Shown: positions 42,206 to 51,372, numbered from the stretch's first letter. The stretch is 56,273 nt of DNA from Acetivibrio ethanolgignens (GCF_001461035.1 NZ_LNAM01000101.1:1-56273), one strand, 5' to 3'. A program made the numbers and translations. The notes: generated by a model from the sequence alone, not told the origin.

Positions 42206-43966
42206 ATGGATAGTGGTAAGATTGATAACCAGCTGAGTCTGGCCCTTAATGTGACTAATCGGGAAAGAGAAAAGACTTTGGATTTAGAGGTGGGCTTTGA
42301 GCCAGAAGAGAAACGCTGGGAGTTGATTGTACGGTATGTGGGAAGTCTTGAGAGGATTCAAAGAGAGCTTTCGGCAGAGGTTACTACTCTGATGAGTGGC
42401 TATGCAGTAGTGATAGTCGCAGAGGATAGGATAGATGAACTGGTAGGCTACGAAGAAATTATTTTTATTGAAAAACCAAAGAGACTGTTTTTCGCTGTGA
42501 ATCAGGGAAAAGCAGTCTCTTGTATTGTTCCGCTAACAAGACCGCCCTATCAGTTGACCGGAAGGGGTGTTATATTGGGGTTGGTTGATTCGGGAATTGA
42601 CTACAGCCATCCTGATTTCCGGAGAGAGGATGGAAGCACCCGGATACTGGGGCTGTGGGATCAGACAATATCGCAGGAGACACTGGGGCCGCCGCCGGGC
42701 TACACGGTGGGTACCTTATATACGGAAGAACGGATTAATGAGGCTTTAGCGGCTGGAAGCCGACAGGCAGCTCTTGAACTGGTGCCCTCGGTGGATTTGT
42801 CAGGGCATGGCACCCATGTAGCCGGTATCTGCGGTGGCAATGGAAGGGCAAGCCGGGGGCAGTATACAGGTGTAGCACCGGAAAGTGAGCTTCTGGTTGT
42901 AAAGCTGGGAAATACGGAGGGAGATTCTTTCCCAAGAACTACAAGGCTTATGGAGGCAGTAAACTGGATTATTGAAGTGGCAACCCAGCGAGGTCGGCCG
43001 GTCGCTATTAATTTAAGCTTTGGAAACAGTTATGGCTCCCATAGCGGACGTTCACTTTTAGAGACCTATTTGAATACAATGGCAGCAATTTGGAAAAATG
43101 TAATCTGTATTGGAACTGGTAATGATGGAGTTGCAGGGCGGCATGTCAGCGGAAAGGTCGGCAGGGATTTTCTAAATCAGGCAGGAATTACCGAGGTAGA
43201 ATTTGCAGTAGCTGAAGGAACCAGTTCCATCAACCTGCAGTTGTGGAAAAACTTTTATGATGATTACGATGTGGAGCTTGTAAGCCCTGGCGGGCAGGAA
43301 AGCGGAAGAATCAGTCGTGTTCTAGGAACGCAGAGATTTACACTGGAGCAGACGGAAATTCTTATGTATTATGGAGAACCGGTTCCCTACAATCCTTTAC
43401 AGGAGCTGTATTTTGATTTTATTCCGGTAAGGCAGAGGATGAATGCTGGCATCTGGAAAATTCGTTTTTTTCCGCGAAGGCTAATTGAGGGTACCTTTGA
43501 TTTGTGGCTTCCGGCAGGTGGACAGCTTTCAGCAGATACCCGGTTTTTACGACCGACAGAAGAAACAACCCTTACGATACCTTCAACGACAGATAGGGCG
43601 ATTTCTGTTGGAGCCTACGATGGAAGAACCAACAGCTATGCCCCCTTTTCCGGGCGTGGCTTTACCCGGGACAACCGGACGGTAAAGCCGGATTTGACAG
43701 CTCCGGGGGTAGGAATTATGTCTACAGCTCCTGGCGGCGGCTATGCAGTAAAAAGCGGAACCTCTATGGCAACACCTTTTGTGACAGGCTCGGCGGCACT
43801 TTTAATGGAATGGGGAATTGTACAGGGAAATGATCCTTATCTGTATGGAGAAAAGATTCGTGCCTATTTAATTAACGGAGCCAGGCAGCTGCCGGAGGAG
43901 GAAGGTTACCCAAATCCACTGTTTGGTTATGGGGCACTTTGTTTGTTAGACAGCTTGCCGCAATAG
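42206..43966 (+). CDS. Subtilisin-like serine protease, Csp-type
   Basis: 586 aa. Residues 1-115 look like an intramolecular chaperone prodomain. The S8 catalytic triad is intact: D128 in LVDSGIDYSHPDF, H201 in SGHGTHVAGICGG, S520 in KSGTSMATPF. A ~110-residue insertion (about 325-455) between catalytic blocks is the jelly-roll type of clostridial Csp germination proteases. No signal peptide is seen, fitting a forespore or spore protein. CspB cleaves the cortex hydrolase SleC in related organisms; this is the most likely role, unproven here. It could be one of several paralogues, and a fragment of a second copy lies just upstream. Confidence 0.85.
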   Translation: MDSGKIDNQLSLALNVTNREREKTLDLEVGFEPEEKRWELIVRYVGSLERIQRELSAEVTTLMSGYAVVIVAEDRIDELVGYEEIIFIEKPKRLFFAVNQGKAVSCIVPLTRPPYQLTGRGVILGLVDSGIDYSHPDFRREDGSTRILGLWDQTISQETLGPPPGYTVGTLYTEERINEALAAGSRQAALELVPSVDLSGHGTHVAGICGGNGRASRGQYTGVAPESELLVVKLGNTEGDSFPRTTRLMEAVNWIIEVATQRGRPVAINLSFGNSYGSHSGRSLLETYLNTMAAIWKNVICIGTGNDGVAGRHVSGKVGRDFLNQAGITEVEFAVAEGTSSINLQLWKNFYDDYDVELVSPGGQESGRISRVLGTQRFTLEQTEILMYYGEPVPYNPLQELYFDFIPVRQRMNAGIWKIRFFPRRLIEGTFDLWLPAGGQLSADTRFLRPTEETTLTIPSTTDRAISVGAYDGRTNSYAPFSGRGFTRDNRTVKPDLTAPGVGIMSTAPGGGYAVKSGTSMATPFVTGSAALLMEWGIVQGNDPYLYGEKIRAYLINGARQLPEEEGYPNPLFGYGALCLLDSLPQ

Positions 43967-44278
43967 GCTACAAGATTTTGTGGATATCAAACAAAAAGTT
44001 GACAAGATATTGTGACGTAAAAGCTGAAAGTGCAAAAAAAATTGTATAATATGCACAAAAATGAAATGGAAAATTGTGCAATACAACTATGGAATAAAAA
44101 GAAAGAAAATTAAGAAAACAAAATCTTGCATTAAAAGAAACTGAAAATCAAGAGGATGTTGTGCATAATATTACACACAACTAAATACAATGAGCTGAAT
44201 TTTCTGAAAATTCTATTGACAAATATTGTCTCTTATGATATAGTTGACTGAGTAAAACCAGAATGAGGGAGGCATATC
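43967..44278 (+). promoter_or_regulatory. Intergenic region with veg promoter
   Basis: TTGACA (44216-44221), 17-base spacer and TATAGT (44239-44244) form the veg promoter with a short leader. A further TATAAT stands at 44045-44050. The remainder is A-rich and shows no gene. Confidence 0.65.
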
Positions 44279-44518
44279 ATGAGACAGCTGGACGTAGGAC
44301 AGGTAAGAAAAGTAGTAAATGCTCATATTGGGAGCAGGGTGCGTATTAAATCGAACAAAGGAAGACATAAAATTGATGTGACTGAAGGCATTATTACAGA
44401 GACTTATCCAAGTATTTTTCTGGTAGAGGTAGCTAATGACGTCGAGGCGACCAGCCAGATGGTGTCTTATAGTTATACGGATGTGCTGACAAAGGATGTA
44501 TGCCTTTCTTTGATGTAG
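44279..44518 (+). CDS. veg: Veg protein
   Basis: 79 aa, the DUF1021/Veg family, nearly full match in layout (VRKVVNAHIGSRVRIKSNKG, TEGIITETYPSIFLVE). In Bacillus it influences biofilm matrix expression; a basic SH3-like barrel suggests nucleic-acid binding. ATG follows GGGAGG. Strong promoter upstream and a terminator immediately downstream make it a single-gene unit, as in other Firmicutes. Confidence 0.92.
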   Translation: MRQLDVGQVRKVVNAHIGSRVRIKSNKGRHKIDVTEGIITETYPSIFLVEVANDVEATSQMVSYSYTDVLTKDVCLSLM

Positions 44519-44536
44519 CTGCTTTGGATATAAATC

Positions 44537-44568
44537 AGAACCGGTAGATGTGTGCCGGTTCTTTTTTT
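44537..44568 (+). terminator. Terminator after veg
   Basis: AGAACCGG (44537-44544) pairs with CCGGTTCT (44555-44562), followed by seven T. Confidence 0.9.
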
Positions 44569-44608
44569 GTGTTCTTTGGAATATAGTGTAAGGAACAGGA
44601 GGGATAAT

Positions 44609-46198
44609 ATGGAGCTGTTAAAGAGAAGTATTCACATGAACCAGGTAAAATGCAGCAGTATGGTGCAGCTGACTCTGGATGATGATTTTAACGTACCGGA
44701 TGTAAAGCCGGATGTCGAGTGGATAGTAAAGGAACAGGGGCATGTAGTGATTACAGACGTGGTACCAATGAATGGTCGCTTTCAGATAAAGGGAAAGCTT
44801 GTTTTTAATCTTCTATACATCAGTGAGGATAGAGAACGTCCGGTACACCATATTACAGGAGAGGTTCCTTTTGAGGAAATTGTCAATATGGATGAAATTG
44901 ATGGCGGGGAAACCATTGCTGTAAAATGGGAATTAGAGGACATGACAGCTTCCCTGATTAATTCCAGAAAACTAAATGTAAGAGCGATTCTGACACTGAA
45001 CTTCTGTGCTGAGACCGGCTACGAAGAGGAAACAGCAACCGGGATTGAAGGGGAGGAGGGCATCCAGTCAAAGAATAAGACAATACATATTACAAATGCA
45101 CCGATTGTGAAGAAGGATACTCTCCGGGTAAAGGATGAGGCGAGTCTGCCGTTGGGAAAACCGAATATTGAGGATTTGCTGTATAGGAATCTGGAGCTGC
45201 GGAATCTGGAGCTTCGTCTGCTTGGCGACAAGCTTTCGATAAAAGGGGATTTGGAGCTTTTTCTTCTGTATGCCGGAGAAAGCCAGGAGACACCATTGGA
45301 TTATTGGACAGTTGTTGTCTCTGTAAGCAGTATGCTGGAATGCAGTGGCTGCAGGGAGGATATGATTGGTGATATAGGGATTTCCATTTTGTCAGAGGAT
45401 ATTGCAGTCAAGCCGGACGAAGATGGGGAGCAGAGGACACTGGATATAGAAGCTGTGCTGGAGCTGGATATCAAGCTTTATGAAGAGGAAGAAATAGAGC
45501 TTCTGGAGGATTTTTATTCGACAACCCAGATACTTTCACCGGTAAAAAAGGAGGCACATTATAAAAATCTTTTGATGAAAAATGCCAGTAAGTTAAGGCT
45601 TTCTGAGAATATTCGGCTGGAGCAGGGGCAGCTTCCGATTCTGCAGGTGTGCAATGTCTCCGGCAGTGTAAAGCTGGATGAAGAGAAAATCGAGGAAAGT
45701 GGTATCAGGGTTGAGGGTGTTTTGGAGGTGCAGGTACTTTATATTACAGAGGATGACCTGCGGCCGGTCAACTCAATGAAGCAGAGTATTCCTTTTGAAC
45801 AGCTAATTGAAGTGAAAAATATAAAACCGGATTCTACCTTTGATATTCGTCCTTTTGTAGAGCAGCTTTCTACGCTGATGGTGAGTGCAGATGAGCTGGA
45901 GGTAAAGGCTTCTCTTGGGCTGGAAGCATTGGTGTTTGATTCGTTAAAGGAAGAGATTATTACCGAAATAAAGGAAGAGGGAAGTCTTCTTGATAAGCTT
46001 AGTGAGCTTCCGGGACTGGTAGGCTATATCGCAAGCGAAAAAGAAAGCCTTTGGGATATCGCAAAGGCTTTTAATACAACATTAGAAAGTATCATGGAGC
46101 TCAATGAGCTGGAAACAGAGGCAGTAAATCCTGGTGATAAGCTGCTTTTGATGAAGCAGGTAGATTCTATACCACTGTTGCAAGAAACACCACGTTAG
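44609..46198 (+). CDS. sipL: SipL-like spore coat morphogenesis protein (SPOCS plus LysM)
   Basis: 529 aa. Repeated DUF3794/SPOCS domains (e.g. VKPDVEWIVKEQGHVVITDV; SGIRVEGVLEVQVLYITEDD) fill most of the protein, and a C-terminal LysM covers about 475-520 (YIASEKESLWDIAKAFNTTL). This architecture and length match clostridial SipL, which binds the coat ATPase SpoIVA to anchor the coat on the forespore. ATG 44609 follows AGGAGGG; the longer frame is rejected. It overlaps the convergent ispE end by 32 bp. Confidence 0.87.
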   Translation: MELLKRSIHMNQVKCSSMVQLTLDDDFNVPDVKPDVEWIVKEQGHVVITDVVPMNGRFQIKGKLVFNLLYISEDRERPVHHITGEVPFEEIVNMDEIDGGETIAVKWELEDMTASLINSRKLNVRAILTLNFCAETGYEEETATGIEGEEGIQSKNKTIHITNAPIVKKDTLRVKDEASLPLGKPNIEDLLYRNLELRNLELRLLGDKLSIKGDLELFLLYAGESQETPLDYWTVVVSVSSMLECSGCREDMIGDIGISILSEDIAVKPDEDGEQRTLDIEAVLELDIKLYEEEEIELLEDFYSTTQILSPVKKEAHYKNLLMKNASKLRLSENIRLEQGQLPILQVCNVSGSVKLDEEKIEESGIRVEGVLEVQVLYITEDDLRPVNSMKQSIPFEQLIEVKNIKPDSTFDIRPFVEQLSTLMVSADELEVKASLGLEALVFDSLKEEIITEIKEEGSLLDKLSELPGLVGYIASEKESLWDIAKAFNTTLESIMELNELETEAVNPGDKLLLMKQVDSIPLLQETPR

Positions 46199-47027
46199 AA
46201 GGATTCTGTTTCCGACATAGCTTAAGGGCATTGTTTGCGGCGGCTTCTTCTGTGAAAATACCAAACACAGTGGGGCCGCTACCGCTCATTAATGCATTTT
46301 TTGCTCCTGCATTTTTCATAATATCCTTTAGCTGGCCGATAACCGGATATTCTGGAATGGTAACTGATTCTAACACATTTTCCATCCGGCTTATAACACC
46401 CTCAAGCTGTCCGGTCTGGATAGCCTCTGTCATACCGTCAATATCCGGATGGGACGGCAGGGTATCTAGGCTTAGATTTTCATATACAAATTTGGTAGAT
46501 ACATGCATTGGCGGTTTGGCAATCAAAACAAAGCACTCCGGCAGCTTAGGAAGCGGAGTCAGAACTTCACCGATGCCCTCGGAAAGAGCGGTGCCGCCAA
46601 GGATGCAGTAAGGAACATCGGCTCCCAGCCGGACAGCACGTTCCATTAGCTCTTCTTTTGTAAGACCAAGCTGAAACAGCTGGTTTAGACCAACCAGGGC
46701 TGCTGCTGCATCAGTACTGCCGCCGGCCATGCCTGCTGCGACAGGAATATGCTTGTCCAGGTGGATGGAAACGCCTTCCCTAATACCAAATTCTTCCTTT
46801 AAAAGCAGGGCGGCCTTGTACACCAGATTATTTTCATTGGTTGGAAGATAGGAAAGATTTGTTTTTATGGAAATATCGTCCTTTTTACAGGCACGGATGT
46901 TTAAACGGTCATGCAGACTGATAGTCTGCATAATCATGCGGACTTCGTGATAGCCATCTTCCCGGCGGTGGACAACATCCAGTCCAAGATTGATTTTTGC
47001 ATAGGCACGAAGCTTGATAGTATCCAT
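46167..47027 (-). CDS. ispE: 4-diphosphocytidyl-2-C-methyl-D-erythritol kinase
   Basis: 286 aa GHMP kinase of the MEP isoprenoid pathway. N-terminal RAYAKINLGLDV, ATP loop PVAAGMAGGSTDAAAAL (about 92-108) and C-terminal GAKNALMSGSGPTVFGIF (about 249-266) are visible. The start at 47027 is chosen because GAGGAGG precedes it. It is single, opposite to its neighbours. Confidence 0.95.
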   Translation of the reverse strand: MDTIKLRAYAKINLGLDVVHRREDGYHEVRMIMQTISLHDRLNIRACKKDDISIKTNLSYLPTNENNLVYKAALLLKEEFGIREGVSIHLDKHIPVAAGMAGGSTDAAAALVGLNQLFQLGLTKEELMERAVRLGADVPYCILGGTALSEGIGEVLTPLPKLPECFVLIAKPPMHVSTKFVYENLSLDTLPSHPDIDGMTEAIQTGQLEGVISRMENVLESVTIPEYPVIGQLKDIMKNAGAKNALMSGSGPTVFGIFTEEAAANNALKLCRKQNPSNVVFLATVV

Positions 47028-47135
47028 AAAAACCTCCTCAGCGTAAAATATAAGTCTATTATACACAAGCAGGGTATAAAATGCAAATAGCTGGAAAGAA
47101 TTTTCCTTAAAGAGAAGCTAAGGAGGCGTACATAA

Positions 47136-47777
47136 ATGAAGGAAAAGAAAATTTTCTGGCTACTTGTGGCATTCATTATAGGTATTTTATTACTTTTTCA
47201 TAAGGAAAGGAGAGACCAGGTGAGCTATCAGGAGGCGATTGCAGAGGAAATTATCCGCCTGCACGTCATTGCTGACAGTGACAGGGATTGTGACCAGGAG
47301 CTTAAATTGAAGGTTAAGGATGCAGTAGTAGAAAGGCTGCGGGGAGAGCTTGACGGGGCAGAGAGCGTAGAAGAAGCAAGAGAAATCATTGGTGATAATC
47401 TGGGCGAGCTGGAGGTGATTTCGCAGGAGGTAATTGAGGAGAATGGTTTTTCCTACAAAGCTACGGCATCTCTAGGACAGGCTGTATTTCCGGTAAAGCA
47501 GTATGGTGATTTGGTATTTCCGGCGGGAGAATATGAGGCCTTGCGGATTTTTCTTGGTAAAGCAGAAGGGAGAAACTGGTGGTGTGTTATGTTCCCGACT
47601 CTGTGCTTTGTGGACGAGACAAAGCAGGAGATTACTGAAGAAAATAAGGAAAAATTTAAGGAGGTTCTGACAGAGGAGGAATATGAAAGCCTTTGCCAGA
47701 AGAAAGAAGACCAGATATTTTTCAAGTTAAAAATCGTGGAATACCTAAATAAGGTTATTGATTATTTTTCTATTTAA
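47136..47777 (+). CDS. spoIIR: Stage II sporulation protein R
   Basis: 213 aa. One N-terminal membrane or signal segment (about 7-22), then the SpoIIR domain (EIIRLHVIADSDRDCDQELK, VFPAGEYEALRIFLG, NWWCVMFPTLCF). It is made in the forespore, exported to the intermembrane space, and activates the SpoIIGA protease that processes pro-sigma-E. ATG follows TAAGGAGG. Confidence 0.93.
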   Translation: MKEKKIFWLLVAFIIGILLLFHKERRDQVSYQEAIAEEIIRLHVIADSDRDCDQELKLKVKDAVVERLRGELDGAESVEEAREIIGDNLGELEVISQEVIEENGFSYKATASLGQAVFPVKQYGDLVFPAGEYEALRIFLGKAEGRNWWCVMFPTLCFVDETKQEITEENKEKFKEVLTEEEYESLCQKKEDQIFFKLKIVEYLNKVIDYFSI

Positions 47778-47859
47778 GAGTACAATCAGAATACAGACTT
47801 GAAAGCCAGCGTAGCGGCAAAAGTCTGAAAAAGGAAGCTATGCAGAAAAGAGGTTAAGC

Positions 47860-48912
47860 GTGAATAAGAAAACTATTGCAGTGCTGTTCGGAGGACAGTC
47901 CTCAGAGCATGAGGTATCCTGCGTATCAGCAGCAACGATTATTTCCAATATAGATACAGAAAAGTATGAAGTGATTTTGATTGGTATTACAAAGGATGGA
48001 AGATGGCTAAAGGCTGCCTGTCTTGAGGATGTGAAGTCTGGTGTCTGGAGAGACAGTAAGACAACAGCAGTGCTTTCTCCAGATGCTTCCCATAAGGGTA
48101 TTATTTTCATGGAGGAAGGAAAAGCTCAGGTAGTTAAGGTGGATGTGGTATTTCCGGCACTTCATGGCCTGTATGGAGAGGATGGTACGGTTCAGGGGCT
48201 TTTAAAACTGGCTGGTATCCCCTATGTGGGCTGCGGCGTAGTGGCTTCTGCTGTGTCCATGGACAAGTTTTATACCAAGGTTATTGTGGACACCTTACAT
48301 ATCCGCCAGGCAAAATATGTGCCGGTGCACAAGCATGAGCTTAGAGATATGGACAGTGTGATTGCCCGGGTGGAAAAAGCACAGAGCTATCCGGTATTTG
48401 TAAAGCCGTCCAATGCAGGCTCTTCCTGTGGCGTCTCTAAGGCTTCTAACCGGAAAGAGCTTATAAAGGCATTAGAGCTGGCAGCAGAGCATGATAAAAA
48501 GATTTTGGTGGAAGAAACCATCCTAGGCCGTGAGGTGGAATGTGCTGTTCTTGGTGCTTATGAGCCAAAGGCTTCCGGTGTAGGTGAAATCCTGGCGGCA
48601 GCTGATTTTTATGATTATGATGCAAAATATAATAATACAGAGTCTAAGACGATCATTTCTCCAGAGCTTCCAGAGGGAGTTGAGGAGACCATCCGTAAGG
48701 CTGCTGTTGATATTTTCCGTGCAGTAGATGGCTTTGGTTTATCCAGAGTTGACTTTTTTGTAGAAAAGGATACAAACGAGGTTGTATTTAATGAAATCAA
48801 TACCTTGCCTGGTTTTACTGCCATCAGCATGTATCCGATGCTTTGGGAAGCAAAGGGAATTGGTAAAAAGGAACTGGTAAATAAGCTGATTGACCTGGCT
48901 TTTGTGCGTTAG
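47860..48912 (+). CDS. ddl: D-alanine-D-alanine ligase
   Basis: 350 aa ATP-grasp enzyme making the D-Ala-D-Ala peptidoglycan dipeptide. VLFGGQSSEHEVSC at the N-terminus, VKPSNAGSSCGVSK in the ATP-binding part, and VVFNEINTLPGFTAISMYP near the end, with the magnesium ligands, are characteristic. GTG start with AGAGG upstream. The murI gene follows after 12 bp, a peptidoglycan precursor operon. Confidence 0.94.
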   Translation: MNKKTIAVLFGGQSSEHEVSCVSAATIISNIDTEKYEVILIGITKDGRWLKAACLEDVKSGVWRDSKTTAVLSPDASHKGIIFMEEGKAQVVKVDVVFPALHGLYGEDGTVQGLLKLAGIPYVGCGVVASAVSMDKFYTKVIVDTLHIRQAKYVPVHKHELRDMDSVIARVEKAQSYPVFVKPSNAGSSCGVSKASNRKELIKALELAAEHDKKILVEETILGREVECAVLGAYEPKASGVGEILAAADFYDYDAKYNNTESKTIISPELPEGVEETIRKAAVDIFRAVDGFGLSRVDFFVEKDTNEVVFNEINTLPGFTAISMYPMLWEAKGIGKKELVNKLIDLAFVR

Positions 48913-48924
48913 GAGGTACTTTTT

Positions 48925-49764
48925 ATGGGAAGCGATGCACCGATTGGTGTTTTTGACTCCGGTGTAGGTGGGCTTACGGTTGCCAGAGAAATTATGCGGC
49001 AGATTCCGGGAGAGCGGATTATCTACTTTGGAGATACTGCCCGGGTGCCTTACGGAAGCAAGTCAAAGGATACAATTATTGGATTTTCCAGACAGATTGC
49101 CAAGTTTTTACGGACAAAGGAGGTAAAGGCAATTGTTATTGCCTGTAATACCGCCAGTGCCTTTGCTCTAGAAACCTTGAGCCGGGAAAATGATATTCCG
49201 GTCATTGGTGTGGTGAAGCCGGGAGCCAAGGTGGCAGCAAAGACGACGAAAAATGGGAAAATTGGCATTATCGGTACGATTGGAACTGTAAACAGTAATA
49301 TTTATAATGAATATATCCGGGGCATTAATCCGGAGCTTAAAGTATTCTCAAAGGCATGTCCGCTCTTTGTGCCACTTGTCGAGGAGGGCTGGCTGTATGA
49401 CTCTATTATGGTAGAGGTAGCTGACCGGTATTTTAGTGAGCTGAAGGGCTATGGCATTGATACACTGGTGCTTGGATGTACCCATTATCCGCTTATCCGC
49501 CATACTCTGCAAAAGGTAATTGGTGAAGACGTAGCACTCGTAAATCCAGCCTATGAGACGGCTATTAGCCTTCGAAAGGTGCTGAAGGAAAAGGACTTGC
49601 TATGCGAAAGCCGGATGACGGTCGGAGAGGCCATGGAGGAAGCTTCCCTGCCGGAGCATGAGTTTTATGTGAGTGACGGTGCAGAGCGATTCAAGGCCTT
49701 TGCCAATACGATACTTCCATGCCGGGTAATTACAACACAGGATATTAATATTGAAAAATACTAA
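48925..49764 (+). CDS. murI: Glutamate racemase
   Basis: 279 aa. GVFDSGVGGLTVAREI at the N-terminus, the two catalytic cysteines in AIVIACNTASAFAL (about 73) and VLGCTHYPLI (about 185), and IYFGDTARVPYGSKS. It provides D-glutamate for the cell wall. ATG follows AGGAGG. Confidence 0.95.
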   Translation: MGSDAPIGVFDSGVGGLTVAREIMRQIPGERIIYFGDTARVPYGSKSKDTIIGFSRQIAKFLRTKEVKAIVIACNTASAFALETLSRENDIPVIGVVKPGAKVAAKTTKNGKIGIIGTIGTVNSNIYNEYIRGINPELKVFSKACPLFVPLVEEGWLYDSIMVEVADRYFSELKGYGIDTLVLGCTHYPLIRHTLQKVIGEDVALVNPAYETAISLRKVLKEKDLLCESRMTVGEAMEEASLPEHEFYVSDGAERFKAFANTILPCRVITTQDINIEKY

Positions 49765-49775
49765 TGGAGCTATAG

Positions 49776-50207
49776 ATGAAAAAAGAGGTTTTAATAGCAA
49801 TTGCCGGTCTTCAGTTTGAAATTAATGAAGATGAGGCTCTGGAGATGATTTCTCCAGGTGAGTATTATTTTAGAAATGGAAAGCATTATGTGCTGTACGA
49901 GGAGCTTACAGAGGATGAAGGCGGCATAAAAGGTGGTATCACGAAAAACACCCTGAAATTTTCAGAAGATGCCGTAGAGCTTCGCAAAAGTGGCTTCAAC
50001 AATGTGGTCATGACCTTTGAAAAAGGAAAAAAGACGATGACCTGCTATCAGACACCGGTAGGTAATCTGATGATTGGGATAGATACAAACTCAGTATCGG
50101 TCACAGAGCTTCCAGAGGGCATAGTAGTAGATATTCGCTATACCTTGGATGTTAATTATAATCATGTGTCAGAGTGTGTGATTAAGATAAAGATTGTGGA
50201 GAGGTAG
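49776..50207 (+). CDS. DUF1934 (YwiB-like) beta-barrel protein
   Basis: 143 aa. It matches the DUF1934 calycin-like family: early YYFRNGKHYVLYEE, later RKSGFNNVVMTFEKGKKTMT and DIRYTLDVNYNHVSECVIKI. Function is unknown. It lies 11 bp after murI and is the last gene of that operon, with the structured RNA candidate immediately downstream. Confidence 0.82.
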   Translation: MKKEVLIAIAGLQFEINEDEALEMISPGEYYFRNGKHYVLYEELTEDEGGIKGGITKNTLKFSEDAVELRKSGFNNVVMTFEKGKKTMTCYQTPVGNLMIGIDTNSVSVTELPEGIVVDIRYTLDVNYNHVSECVIKIKIVER

Positions 50208-50213
50208 GAACAC

Positions 50214-50306
50214 AGAGTTTGCAAAGCAAACTCTCCGCCTGCGGCGGGTCGCGAAAGCGACATCTTCCACGCCGCCGCAGTGCGATCCTTAGCGGAGCGT
50301 TTTTTA
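50214..50306 (+). ncRNA. Candidate structured RNA ending in a terminator
   Basis: Hairpin 1: AGAGTTTGC/GCAAACTCT (50214-50234) with an AAA loop. Stem 2: CTCCGC (50233-50238) with GCGGAG (50292-50297), enclosing a 9-bp GC stem CTGCGGCGG (50239-50247) / CCGCCGCAG (50272-50280) and hairpin GTCGC-GAAA-GCGAC (50248-50261) with a GNRA loop. CGTTTTTT follows. It is far more elaborate than an ordinary terminator; it may be the 3' end of the murI-operon mRNA or a small RNA. Confidence 0.5.
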
Positions 50307-50339
50307 TTCGTATAGGACGCATTTTCCTATCGAATAAAA
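50301..50339. repeat. Dispersed palindrome, copy 2
   Basis: TTTTTATTCG-TATAGG ... CCTAT-CGAATAAAA forms a hairpin with GACGCATTTT in the loop. It matches 31314-31350 in inverted orientation. Confidence 0.5.
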
Positions 50340-50340
50340 T

Positions 50341-50379
50341 AAAGATGGGCTACCATACCAGTATGGCAGCCCATCTTTT
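50341..50379. terminator. Bidirectional terminator
   Basis: AAAGATGGGCT (50341-50351) pairs with AGCCCATCTTT (50368-50378), inner CCATAC/GTATGG. It lies between convergent genes and serves the minus-strand gene ending at 50390. Confidence 0.85.
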
Positions 50380-50389
50380 GATGTATGTT

Positions 50390-50875
50390 TTATTTATTCT
50401 TTTTTCCAAAATGACGCTTAAAGAAGCCCTGCTTCTCCGGACGTTGCTCAAGACCGCCACGAGCACTTTTTACGTTCTTGATGTAGATACCGCTTAAAAC
50501 TACTTTAACCTCTGTTTTTACTGGAATGATGTCAAAAGCCTTTTCGTCACAGATAAAGGAGGTAATCTTTGGACCGATTTTAGCTTTTACAATCGGCACC
50601 TTGGAGCGGCGAAACAGCTTAGGTGTCTGGTCGATAACGATTTGGGGAAGTCCTGCCTCTGTTATCTTCATTCGTTTTTTGTCAATAACCAGCATAGAAA
50701 CAGTCTGTGCAACAGCTTCCATCTGCTCCTCAGCGGTAGCTTGTCTTTTTTGCAGCTTATTACCGTAGAACCACAGAGCAACTAAAATAGCAGCAAGCAC
50801 GACGGTAATCACAATCAAGGTGATCATAAGCGGGCTTAAGGAAAATGCCATAAATGGCAGCAAATACATATTCAT
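50390..50875 (-). CDS. Membrane-anchored hypothetical protein
   Basis: 161 aa. One strong membrane segment (about 14-40, SPLMITLIVITVVLAAILVA), a short coiled region (KLQKRQATAEEQMEAVAQTV), a beta-rich middle (VIDKKRMKITEAGLPQIVID, RRSKVPIVKAKIGPKITSFI) and a very basic tail (FFKRHFGKKNK). I do not recognise a named family. AAGGGGG lies ten bases before the ATG; it is monocistronic. Confidence 0.7.
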   Translation of the reverse strand: MNMYLLPFMAFSLSPLMITLIVITVVLAAILVALWFYGNKLQKRQATAEEQMEAVAQTVSMLVIDKKRMKITEAGLPQIVIDQTPKLFRRSKVPIVKAKIGPKITSFICDEKAFDIIPVKTEVKVVLSGIYIKNVKSARGGLEQRPEKQGFFKRHFGKKNK

Positions 50876-51052
50876 GGTTAATGAACCCCCTTGAAATATT
50901 CTAGCCTATCTATTGTACCATTAAAAGGACAAAATGCCAAGAAGAAAATTTAAATTTTGGTTTATCGATTTGTTTTGATTTTCAAGAAACGAAAAGAGTG
51001 TTGCTATTATAGCTTTTAAGCTAGGACTACGAAGGGCGATAATTCTAAAAAA
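50876..51052. other. AT-rich intergenic stretch
   Basis: It holds the leader of the minus-strand gene and the decayed 5' part expected for the YoeB relic. No other signal is seen. Confidence 0.4.
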
Positions 51053-51259
51053 ATGGTAAAGCGTATCAATGAGCTTATTAAAGATATTGACCGCAATGGG
51101 CTTTTAATTGGAACTGGTAAGCCCGAACCATTAAAGTACCGTAAAGCCTGTAGCAGACGCATTACAGATGAACACAGATTAGTTTCCAATATGATAGCAC
51201 ATTGTATTTGGCTTTTTTGCAGGAAAATGGAGGATAAAGCGCAGAAGGAGTATGAATAG
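51053..51259 (+). pseudogene. YoeB/Txe-type toxin relic
   Basis: 68 aa frame. VKRINELIKDI and GKPEPLKYRKACSRRITDEH then RLV are the middle of YoeB-type mRNA interferases, but the first ~30 residues are missing, the conserved tryptophan of the WSRRI motif is a cysteine, and the ending does not carry the usual HY-type active end. No ribosome site or YefM partner is present directly upstream. A non-functional remnant is likely. Confidence 0.7.
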
Positions 51260-51297
51260 GAGCTGCCAAGCGAGTATTACCGGGAAGGATATAATCA

Positions 51298-51326
51298 TTG
51301 TAAAATCAGCCATATTAGGGTATAAT
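51298..51326 (+). promoter_or_regulatory. Promoter of toxin-antitoxin pair
   Basis: TTGTAA (51298-51303), 17-base spacer and TATAAT (51321-51326). Confidence 0.65.
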
Positions 51327-51372
51327 AAAAATGCAGATAAAATTATGATAAAGTTTTGATAAGGAGGCTCTT

